Shown: one piece after another, positions 1 to 12,158 of the stretch
Layout: every line of letters starts with the position of its first letter
Position numbering within the stretch: position 1 is the stretch's first letter
Assembly (NCBI GenBank): GCA_949361645.1
Contig: OX442430.1
Coordinates: 6,312,543-6,376,542, forward strand
DNA length: 64,000 nt
From: Spongilla lacustris
Lineage: Eukaryota; Porifera; Demospongiae; Spongillida; Spongillidae
Direction: 5' to 3'
Made by a program: the position numbers and the translations under genes
The notes under the pieces: model-generated
What the model was told of the DNA's origin: nothing
Database searches by the model: none
What the model saw: the letters and a program-made list of their open reading frames with translations, nothing else

Positions 1-979
1 AACTGCTCAATCATTCCGTAGTAGTCTAGAAGCATGCATTTAAATATTCCTAGTAAGGCTGCTAGTAACTCGTGCTAACACGTAAGCGAAGTACATCAGT
101 GTATTTATCTATACCTGTTTGCTTTTCTTTGCGGGAAGGATTCTCTTTTCATTAGCGGTGCAGGGTATCTGTAGACATCAGCAAACTCTCGTTCCTTGTC
201 ATCTGTCCTCTTCTCATCCATTTAAAGCAGCTATAAATGTAGTACACTGATGTCACATGCAATAACTGATCCATGAAAAGCCAGCTACGCTCCTTAAAAT
301 CCTTATCGCCTTTATCGGCGCAGTGTAGTGATTCAAAACTTATACCACCTGGCTGCGGATTACAGTTTGAAATCGAAATTTACACAATACCGGACCACTT
401 ACTCCGTTGGGGGACAATTTACTCCGGAATAAAATGTCCAGTAGGACAGTTTACTCCGACGGACACTTTCCTCCGTGACAATATACATGTACATGTATCC
501 CACTCAACAATCCACTAGGGTTGTGCCGTTCATATAACTCATGCACGCAATGCAATCGATTGTTAGCCAGTATAATGTTACGAAATTAACCCTCCTGCTG
601 CTGCTCATTAATTATTCATAACATGACGTATTGCGAAAGGAATTTTAGCATAGTAATTGATTTTATTTGCTACTCGCGTTTGGAACGTTTTCGTTAGAAC
701 TCTGTGCTCTGTATTGCCTATTTCGTCAACACACGTTGGTAAGTGCCCCAGCTTCACTCGCTATGCCTTTTTAACGCTACCCGTGTGTTCCATACACGGT
801 GCGAACGTTGTTTCCGTGCCGTATTGTACGTTATCGTACGCTTACATGGGAGAAGTCTTTGTTACTCTGAGAATTAGCTTTCTAAGAACCTACATGTTCA
901 TTTATGGGTTGTTATACCAGTTTCAACGTATCTCACCACTTTTTGTTGCTTTTAAGACACTTAGACGCGAGCACCTGTT
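1..979. other. Non-coding stretch, no gene recognised
   Basis: Short open frames occur at 273-518 and 657-995 on the plus strand, but neither shows a recognisable domain, a good codon pattern or splice partners. I see no RNA gene. The stretch ends sharply at the 42-bp inverted repeat that starts at 980. Confidence 0.6.
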
Positions 980-1021
980 GGGCTATTCCAGTTAATAAGT
1001 ATACACCCCTACTGATGACAT
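980..1021 (+). repeat. Left arm of a 42-bp inverted repeat
   Basis: These 42 bases are the reverse complement of 10082-10123 with one mismatch. The arm begins GGGCTATTCC and ends GATGACAT. Homology stops at both borders, as expected of a terminal inverted repeat. The three bases outside each arm are GTT (977-979 and 10124-10126), a possible target duplication. The poly-G minisatellites lie just inside both arms. Confidence 0.8.
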
Positions 1022-1025
1022 AAAA

Positions 1026-2260
1026 TTTGTGTCCTGGGGGGGATTTTTGAAAATTGTCCTGGGGGGGGGGGCATCATAGCAAAAAACCTCATGTCTTGGG
1101 GGGGGGGGGGGGGGGGGGGGGCGGGGCGTAGTGTGGCTACATCCTACATCACTGTCCTAGGGGTTGTGTACATATCATGTTGGATAATTATTGTTCTTGG
1201 GGGGGTAGTGTGGCAACATCACTTTATTATGGTGTTTCATGTATGTATAAATAATAATGTCTTGGGAGGGGGGTAGAGTGGCTATGTCACTGTCCTAGGG
1301 GGTGTCTATAAAAATGTCTTGGGGGGGGGGGGGGGTAGAGTGGCTATGTGACTGTCCTAGGGGGTGTCTAAAAAAAGTGTCTTGGGGGGGGGGGTTGAGT
1401 GGCTATGTCACTGTCCTAGGGGGTGTGTATAAAAAATGTCTTGGGGGGGGGGGGGGGGGGGGTAGAGTGGCTATATGACACTGTCCTAGGGGGTATCTAA
1501 AAAAAAGTGTCTTGGGGGGTAAGGTGGCTATGTCACTGTCCTAGGGGGTGTCTACAAAAAATGTCTTGGGGGGGGGGGGGGGGGGGTTGAGTGGCTATGT
1601 CACTGTCCTAGGGGGTGTCTAAAATAGTGTCTTGGGGGGTAGGGTGGCTATGTCACTGTCCTAGGGGGTGTCTACAAAAAGTGTCTTGGGTGGCTATGTC
1701 TCTGTCCTAGGGGGTGTCTACAAAAAGTGTCTTGGGGGGGTTGAGTGGCTATGTCTCTGTACTAGGGGGTGTCTACAAAAAGTGTCTTGGGGGGGTTGAG
1801 TGGCTATGTCACTGTCCTAGGGGGTATCTATAAAAAATGTCTTGGGGGGGTAGGGTGGCTATGTAACTGTCCTAGGGGGTGTCTACAAAAAGTGTCTTGG
1901 GGGGTTTGAGTGGCTATGTCTCTGTTCTAGGGGGTGTCTACAAATAGTGTCTTAGGGGGGGGGGGGGGTTGAGTGGCTATGTCACTGTCCTAGGGGGTGT
2001 CTATAAAAAATGTCTTGGGGGGGTAGGGTGGCTATGTCACTGTCCTAGGGGGTGTCTACAAAAAGTGTCTTGGGGGGGTTGAGTGGCTATGTCACTGTCC
2101 TAGGGGGTGTCTATAAAAAAATGTCTTGGGGGGTAGTGTGGCTACATCACCGTCCTAGGGTGTGTGTATAAATCATGTCTTGGGGGGTAGAGTGACTACA
2201 TCACCGTCCAAGGGGGTGTGTATGTCTTGGGGGGTAGAGTGGCTATAAATCATGTCTTGT
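1026..2260 (+). repeat. Poly-G minisatellite array, left
   Basis: Tandem units of roughly 55-75 bp repeat about 17 times. Each unit reads approximately GTCTTGGGGGG, a variable G-run, a block near GAGTGGCTATGTCAC, TGTCCTAGGGGGTGT and a short A-rich spacer. G-runs vary from about 5 to more than 20. The 3' units are more diverged. G-rich strand is plus throughout, so the array could form G-quadruplexes. Short reading frames here are artefacts. Confidence 0.9.
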
Positions 2261-3300
2261 AATAGTGTACATGCTTGCTGGCACGTTCAACTATCCCAAA
2301 TCATACGTAGCAAGGGTTTGGCTGGGTACCAGACCGACTCCCCTGGCTTCATACGTGATACAGGGGCGGGTATGTGATACATCCTATGGAGGGGAGTGGG
2401 TCCTATCTGCCTCTTTCCGTATCAGCCTCCCTAAAGTCACAGGGTTGACCCAGGAGGAATCCCATGTAACAGCCGACCCCTCCCCCAAGCCCAACCCCCA
2501 CTGTTATGCACCTTCTCTCAGATAACATGATAAAAATTTGATTCAAACAGCAAACATTCTAAAAGCATGTGCAGTCTAAATTCTGTAGTTGTAGAGCATT
2601 CCAAAATTATACAGCATCTCTAAACAGAATGGAAGAGAAAATATGTAAATTAAAATGATACCACCATTGCCTTCAAATCTTATATACCATCAACTTTCTC
2701 AGAACTCAGAGAGAATGTTGTAACATGTGAAGTCACAAAGGCTTGCTCTTAAGTGAGCAATTGAAGAGCATATTAAAAATGAATCGTTCTCAGTGCCAAA
2801 GGAGGGAATATATATAACTTGAAGTTTGGGGGTAACCAAAGTATGTGTACTAAGCCCTCCACCCCCACACTAAGCCCTCTACCCTCACCAAAAAAAGGCT
2901 CATGTTTTGAACAAGGGTACTGTTGTGATCTCGAGCACTGCTGCACTTTTTGCTTTGAGGGCATTATTTCTTTCCATATATGTTGAACAGGTACACACTA
3001 GCATTAATGATTACGACGACACGAGCCATTTTATTGTGGGAGCGGAGGGGGGGCCCTTAGTATATGCACTTTACGGTAAGTGTACATGTAACACATGCAC
3101 AAGCCCAGATATGTACAACAATCTTGCTTAACAGACACAACACAGAGACACACACTAACAGACATATGAACACCACAACATAAAGAGTGGGCATGCTCTT
3201 ATGCAAGCTGGGAGGATTGTAAAATGGATTGAAATTGAAACATAACATAGTGTCACTGGTTCAACCACAAGAAGTGCATACATGTAAGTACAATTACAAG
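2261..3300. other. Non-coding, with diverged dispersed blocks
   Basis: No gene is supported. Copies of a diverged block containing GCTTGCTCTT, AAAATGGATTGAAA and CAGTGCCAAAGGAG appear near 2740-2810 and 3185-3245, and again at 6120-6205, 7155-7180 and 7366-7455. An 86-residue open frame at 2265-2525 has no recognisable family. Confidence 0.5.
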
Positions 3301-3317
3301 TAGAGCTCTGTTAAAAC

Positions 3318-3975
3318 AAACATGCACACACCCAACAGACACATACACCCCCACATACACACTTCACACCCAACAGACACATACACACCCAACACACACC
3401 CAACAGACGCATACACACCCAACAGACACATACACACACCCAACAAACACACTTCACACCCAACAGACACATACACACACCCAACAAACACACTTCACAC
3501 CCAACAGACACATACACACACCCAACAAACACACTTCACACCCAACAGACACATACACACACCCAACAGACACATACACACACCCAACATACACATACAC
3601 CCCCACATACACATACACCCCACATACACACATACACACTTCACACCCAACAGATACATACACACACCCAACAGACACATACACACCCAACAGACACATA
3701 TACACCCCCACATACACACTTCACACCCAACATACACATACACACACCCGACACATACACACACCCAACAGACACATACACCCCCACATACACATACACA
3801 CACCCAACAGACACATACACCCCCACATGCACATACACACACCCAACAGACACATACACCCCCACATACACACATCACACCCAACAGACATACACACACC
3901 CAACAGACACATACACACCCCCACATACACACTTCACACCCAACAGACACATACACCCCCCACATACACACTTCA
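3318..3975 (+). repeat. CA-rich minisatellite, left arm
   Basis: Imperfect tandem repeats are built on ACACACCCAACAGACACAT (19-21 bp), interspersed with CCCCCACATACACACTTCAC variants. The last ~300 bp (about 3670-3975) match 5768-6030 on the other side of the retroelement. The match keeps rare variants such as CCCGACACATAC in the same order. Long frames on both strands are repeat artefacts. Confidence 0.92.
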
Positions 3976-3976
3976 A

Positions 3977-4177
3977 TGTAAAAGATCTCGCGCGCGCGCA
4001 GTACGCCGCCGTCGGGTTTTGACCACAAACACGGGTAAGGAATCTTGATCACACTTCGCATATCTTTCGCATACAACATGCGCATTATATATGGCTATAC
4101 GACGCATGCCATTGGTCCACAATCCCAATGTTTTCATTGGATAGGATCGTTCTCTTGTACCTCCTGTGGTGACAACA
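3977..4177 (-). repeat. Candidate 3' LTR of the gypsy fragment
   Basis: Read on the minus strand the block starts TGTTGTC right after a polypurine tract and ends TTTTACA, giving the TG...CA ends typical of LTRs. It is 201 bp, short but within the known range. No partner LTR is present to confirm it, because the 5' end is missing. Confidence 0.45.
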
Positions 4178-5760
4178 CCTTTTCTTGTCCGCCTCGTTCC
4201 CGCTCCTTTACACTCCACCCTCCTTCTTCAGCTCCATCATGCTCCGTCACCATGTTGACACGAGAGAGTGCATCCGCGTTTCCATTGCTGCGGCCAGCTC
4301 TGTGCACCACGGAATAGATGAACGGTTGTAGAGCCAGACTCCATCGAGTTAGTCGGGAGTTGCTTTCTTTCAGCCTGTTCAGCCACATCAGGGATCGGTG
4401 GTCCGTTTCCACGGTGAACTTCCGGCCCAGGAGATATACCCGGAACGTCTCCATACCCAGCTTGATGGCTAGACACTCCTTCTCCACCGTGGAGTACCGA
4501 ACTTCTCGAGGAAGTAGCTTCCTACTGAAATAAGCAATAGGATGATCACACCCTAGAGCATCCCGTTGACTCAATACCGCCCCAACCCCATATTCAGAAG
4601 CGTCAGTCTGTAGGATAAATGGCTTCTCAAAGTCAGGGCTTGCCAGCACTGGAGTAGCACACAGTAGCCTCTTTAGTTCCTGGAATGCTGTCTCGCACTC
4701 CGCTGTCCAGGTTACGTCTGTGGGTGCCATCTTCTTTGTCAACTCGGTCAGCGGTAGAGCCACAGCTGCGTAATTTGCTATAAACCGCCGGTAGTATCCA
4801 GTCAGACCCAGGAACGCTCGAACTTGTGTCTTTGTTTTTGGAGCCTCAAACCGCTTTACAACCAATACTTTCGACGGTTCAGGCTCCACACTTCCACTTC
4901 CTATAACATGCCCCAAATACGTGCACTTTGCCATACCAAATTGGCACTTGCTTAACTTGGCCGTCAGCCCCGCCCCCACCAGTCTCTCCAGTATGTGACG
5001 AAGGTGACTCACGTGGTCTGCCCAGGAGCTACTGTAAATGATCAGGTCATCCAGGTAGGCGCTAGCGAAACCATTCATTTCCCGGATCACATGATCCATC
5101 AGCCTCTGGAACGTAGCAGGAGCCCCTTGAAGTCCAAACGGCATCATCTTGAACTCGTACAACCCGAACGGTGTGGAAAAAGCCGTCTTGTGGCGTGCCT
5201 TCTGCTCTACAGGAACTTGCCAGTAGCCCCGCGTCAGGTCCATCGTAGATATGAACTGTGGCCTTCCCAACTGGTCCAGTATATCGTCGATTCTGGGCAT
5301 AGGGTAAGAGTCCACTTGCGTGACGCTGTTCAGCTTCCTGTAGTCCACGCAGATCCTCAGGGCTCCGTCCTTCTTCTTGACTATCACCATGGGCGAACAC
5401 CATTCACTCGCTGACGGTTCAATTATGCCTCCTTCCAGCATCTCCTTTATCTCTTGCTGTACAGCCTTCCTGTATGCATGGGGAATTCGGTATGGGGCCA
5501 ACCTAATCGGTCTTGCGGATCCACACTCGATGGAATGTTCTGCCAGCCTTGTCCGTCCTGGAAGATTGCTGAATACTGCTGCAAACTCCTCCAGTACCCC
5601 AGCCAACTCCTCTCTTTGCTGTGTTGTCAGCTGTTCACCGAGGGTGGGACCCACTTCGAGCTCCGCTGGTACTGGTTCCTCCCGCCATACGGGAATCTCT
5701 TCTTCGTCGTCGACCCTGGGCTCTTCGTGGCAGGCTTCTTCCTCGCACCAGTATCCGACC
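4178..5760 (-). pseudogene. Ty3/gypsy pol fragment (RT and RNase H)
   Basis: The minus frame is open from the minisatellite to a stop at 4134, which lies inside the putative LTR. In order it shows the N-terminal RT region (ARPIRLAPYRIP), the palm motif KKKDGALRICVDYRKLN, PFGLQGAPATFQ, the catalytic YLDD box, and the connection FLGLTGYYRRFI. RNase H follows with TDASEYGVGAVLSQ, the central Glu in EKECLAI and TDHRSL. It ends soon after NADALSR, where integrase would normally begin. RT and RNase H catalytic residues are intact. No gag-pol start is present and the frame fuses artificially with minisatellite, so this is a dead fragment, although the RT looks recently active. Confidence 0.9.
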
Positions 5761-5767
5761 GCGGGTG

Positions 5768-6095
5768 TGTCAACAGACACATACACACACCCAACAGACA
5801 CATATACACCCCCACATACACACTTCACACCCAACATACACATACACACACCCGACACATACACACACCCAACAGACACATACACCCCCACATACACATA
5901 CACCCCCACATACACATACACACACCCAACAGACACATACACCCCCACATGCACATACACACACCCAACAGACACATACACACCCCCACATACACACTTC
6001 ACACCCAACAGACACATACACCCCCCACATACACACTTCACACCCAACAGACACATACACACACCCAACAGACACATACACACACCCAACAGAGT
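5768..6095 (+). repeat. CA-rich minisatellite, right arm
   Basis: Same family as 3318-3975. The first ~265 bp repeat the order of variants found just left of the retroelement. The point where the element begins on the left (after ...CACACTTCA) continues uninterrupted into minisatellite here. One extra and one missing ~18-bp unit distinguish the arms. Confidence 0.9.
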
Positions 6096-8940
<2,845 letters not shown>

Positions 8941-8965
8941 ATCCCCCTATGGACATTTTTGAAGG

Positions 8966-10080
8966 TAGGGGGGGGGGGGGGGGGGGGGGGGTTAATAATT
9001 TACTGGGGGTAGTGGACCCAGATACATGTATATGGCTGTCCCAAGGATATAAATCACAGCCCTCACGACTGTTTAATTAGAATGTTAACCTGTTCCAGGG
9101 GTTTTATTAACAATGAATAATGCATAAAAATAAAATAAAAAGTAGCAGGTTTAAATTGCCATAAATCATGTGGAGCTACAATAAATATACGAGCTCTAAA
9201 TCATTTGTGAATTTAAATTTAGATTTTAAAAATTCATGTCCTGAGGTGGGATCAGGAGGGTGCTATAAATCTTGTCCTGGGGGGGGGGGGGGGGGGGGGG
9301 GGGGGGGAAGAAATGATATAAGTCATGACCAGGTGGGTGCTTGTCCTGGGGGGAGGGGAGGAATGATATAAGTCATGTCCAGGGGGGTGCTATAAATCTT
9401 GTTGGGGGGAGGGGGGGGGAGAAATGATATAAGTCATGACCAGGTGGGTGCTATAAATCTTGTCCGGGGGGTGGGGGGAGGGGAGGAATGATATAAGTCA
9501 TGTCCGAGGGGGTGCTAAAAATCTTGTCCTGTGGGGGGGGAAGATATAAGTCATATCCAGGGGTATAAATATTGTCCTTTAGGGGGGGGGGAAGAATCAT
9601 GTCCAGAGGGGTGCTATAAATCTTGTCCTGGGGGGGGGGGGGGGGGTGGGAATGATGTCCAGGGAGGGACCAGTGGAGTGGTATAAACCTTGTCCTGGGG
9701 GGGAGTTATAATCCATGTCCTGGGGGGGTGGGGGTGGTATACATCATGTCCAGGGGGGGAACTATAAAATATGTCCTGGGGGTGGGGGGGGGGGGGCATA
9801 TATCATGTGTTGAGGGAAGTTATAATCCATGTCTTGGGGGTGGTGGGGAATGATAAAAGTCATGTCCAGAGGGGGCGCTATAAATTTTGTCCTGGGGGGG
9901 GGGGGGGGGTGTGTATAAATCATGTCCTGGGGGAACTACAAATCATATACTGGGTAGTGTACATACTGCTGTCTTGGGGGATGTGATATGATGTGTGACT
10001 GTCCTGGGGGGGAGGTAATATATCTGTCTTGGGGGGGGGGTATAATTAGTATCCGTGTCCAGGGGGGTTAATTTATAAAT
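8966..10080 (+). repeat. Poly-G minisatellite array, right
   Basis: Tandem units contain ATAAATCTTGTCCTGGGGGG, a long G-run and ATGATATAAGTCATGTCCAGGGG. The unit differs from the 1026-2260 array, but the design is the same: a G-run followed by a TA-rich link with a GTCCTGG or GTCCAGG core. The first G-run at 8969-8991 is separated from the main array by about 250 bp of A/T-rich sequence. G-rich strand is plus. Confidence 0.88.
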
Positions 10081-10081
10081 A

Positions 10082-10123
10082 ATGTCATCAGTAGGGGTGT
10101 ACACTTATTAACTGGAATAGCCC
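10082..10123 (-). repeat. Right arm of the 42-bp inverted repeat
   Basis: Reverse complement of 980-1021 with a single mismatch. It directly follows the right poly-G array and is followed by GTT, matching the GTT before the left arm. See the left-arm entry. Confidence 0.8.
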
Positions 10124-10487
10124 GTTGTGGGCTACAAATGGAGTTAGGCTTACTATTCAAATACGGCTGACAGGTATAAGTTTGCTACACGGCGAATTGC
10201 ATGCAGATGTCGGGAGTCTTTGTTCTAAACAACAATGCTGTAATGAACGCTTCGCTTCGCGCGGAAACAGGCGTTACAGTTCAATCATGCTGCCGGGCAT
10301 ATTTATATGCCCGTCGCATTACGCGAGAGCAATTATTGGGCATATATATATGCCTTCCGCAGTAGGAGGGTTAATTACTTGGGCTACGCTAATGGACGCC
10401 TATGGTCACGAAGCATGTATGCTTTCTCTGTGAAGTATTCTTATATAAGTATATTTTTTGTTGAGACAGGCAGCTGGGTCCGGGGGT

Positions 10488-10524
<37 letters not shown>

Positions 10525-10884
10525 AGGCTGCCTAGGGGTCCGGGATAATTGATTTTCAGCAATCTAGGCAACCCAGTTGCCTAGGCATATGGGTCCTCCC
10601 GTACCCAAAATGGGGGGGCCACATGCCTGTGACACCGGTCCAGAAGTCTATAGTCTTTTATATATGACTTTTTACATGTACTTTAAATGGCCTTTTAAAT
10701 GTGATCAGTGGCTTGGGGAACTCCCCTGCATGCTTGCAGCTTGAGCGCTCACCACACCACTTCTATTTCGGCATGTTAATAATAGTTAATAATGTAGTCC
10801 CCCGTAAAAACTTGTCTACGCCCTTTGTTTAGTAAGTTACATAGAGCAGTTTGTTCACAATTCAATTAAATTGCTCTACTACTA
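10124..10884. other. Non-coding, two AT palindromes and a poly-G run
   Basis: Two short hairpins, GGGCATATTTATATGCCC (10295-10312) and GGGCATATATATATGCC (10338-10354), lie 26 bp apart. A G-run of about 30 begins near 10488. The sequence after it, around GGCTGCCTAGG, is partly self-complementary. No gene is supported. Confidence 0.55.
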
Positions 10885-11693
10885 CTCAGGGATGTTAAGG
10901 CAGCCTACACAAGAAAACATATTTACATGATGTTGACAATATGGCGACAAGTATGTTCATGATTACATCATTATGACATAGTGCAAATCACTGTTTATTC
11001 AAGTATTGCGATCGTACGGAAGATATTTTTGTAAAGCATTCATACCTATTGTCATGCTAGGGTATTTTAGCGCTTAGATTTCGTATATGACGCGTAGAAG
11101 GTTTGGCTTGACAATATAAAAGTTGCAGCTGTCGAGCGGGAAAGTTCAGTTACGTCATATTTTATCGCCTTAAGAGGGTCGTTTGTGAAAAGCAAAACGG
11201 CGCTGATGAAGACGAGGGCGGATAAGAGGACTTTTGTGCCTGGTATGTTACACGATGTTTCTATTGCTCATCTACGCTTAGGATGTGATTGGAACGTACT
11301 TGGTTCGCTAGATTTCATCGTGTTTATGTAAATACGCCGCCATTTTGAAAAAATACTAAGCAGGATTGCTACGAAGGCTGAAGTAAATCTTACACAACCT
11401 AAGCGTAACTTTGTCCAGCGTGTAGGGCTCTAACATAATATGGCATTTATTGCTTGATCCGTGCATTGCTTTATCACCGCCACTATCGCTCGATGGCTAA
11501 TTGTTACCAATACGTACGCTTGCAAGTAAACCTGAACAATCGAACAACACTATTAGGTGGACATATATATATAGCATTCTTAAGCCAAGTTTGACGGCAA
11601 TGCAGCATGTTATATGGCTTTTACACTTTATGAAAGGTTAAATATGTACGGTCTGGGTACGAGACACGCGTAGGCTGCCTTAACACCCCTGAG
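10885..11693. mobile_element. 809-bp TA-flanked element with 24-bp inverted termini
   Basis: The left end CTCAGGGATGTTAAGGCAGC (10885 onward) is matched in reverse complement by the right end (down to 11693) over 24 bp with one mismatch. Both ends are bordered by TA (10883-10884 and 11694-11695). This is the signature of a Tc1/mariner-type, TA-inserting non-autonomous element. No transposase frame is inside. A TATAAA box (11115) and a short ATG-led frame with a GT donor (11206-11242) lie within it. Confidence 0.65.
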
Positions 11694-11695
11694 TA

Positions 11696-12158
11696 AGCTG
11701 GTATTTTGTGTTATATGTTCTCCAACTGAACTCAGCTGGTTGAGGGGCTCCCCATGCAGTGATTGGGTTGAATTAATATGGCATTATTGACGTACGTGTA
11801 CATGTAAGTAAGTGTATATAATTTATATGCAACCTAATTATAATTAGCGAACGCAAAGCAAAAAGATCAGATTTATGCTTGGTGCAAAGTTTAGTATTAG
11901 TGGGTCATGTGTGGAACTCCAGACCATATGCACCATTTAATATACAGTTAACTGGGGTACAAGTGTAACAAGTATCAGTGCCACTTCCTAAGTGTAGTTG
12001 TTGTGCTAGGTACAACTATTACCAAACCACATGTACAGTATTGCTATTAAATTGTAAAAAGGTGGCAATATTCATATTACAATAAAGGACAAAGAATAAA
12101 TTATAAACAAACATAGATGGTGTTGTTTAGGGTGTGTTTAGTCATCATTGCTGAAGTA
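11696..12158. other. 3' flank of the giant receptor gene
   Basis: No coding sequence is seen. This interval should contain the 3' untranslated region of the minus-strand receptor. The best poly(A) signal I can see is a variant, ATTAAA on the minus strand, at about 11936-11941. No canonical AATAAA on the minus strand is evident. Confidence 0.4.

Larger units (their letters stand above)
3977..5767 (-). mobile_element. Ty3/gypsy LTR-retrotransposon fragment
   Basis: A minus-strand retroelement remnant sits between two copies of the CA-rich minisatellite. It holds reverse transcriptase and RNase H but no gag, protease or integrase, and no 5' LTR. At its 3' side a purine tract (AAGAAAAGG on the minus strand) abuts a TGTTGTC...TTTTACA block at 3977-4177 that looks like a 201-bp LTR. 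The 5' side is cut off abruptly at the minisatellite. The fragment is 5'-truncated, and the integrase is missing from its usual place between RNase H and the 3' LTR. Confidence 0.85.

Noticed and set aside
2265..2525. 86-residue plus-strand frame
   Set aside because: No recognisable motif; it directly abuts the decaying end of the poly-G array.
3294..4085. Several overlapping frames rich in Cys/Val/Gly or Thr/His/Pro
   Set aside because: Products of the CA-rich minisatellite; composition follows the repeat and no domain is present.
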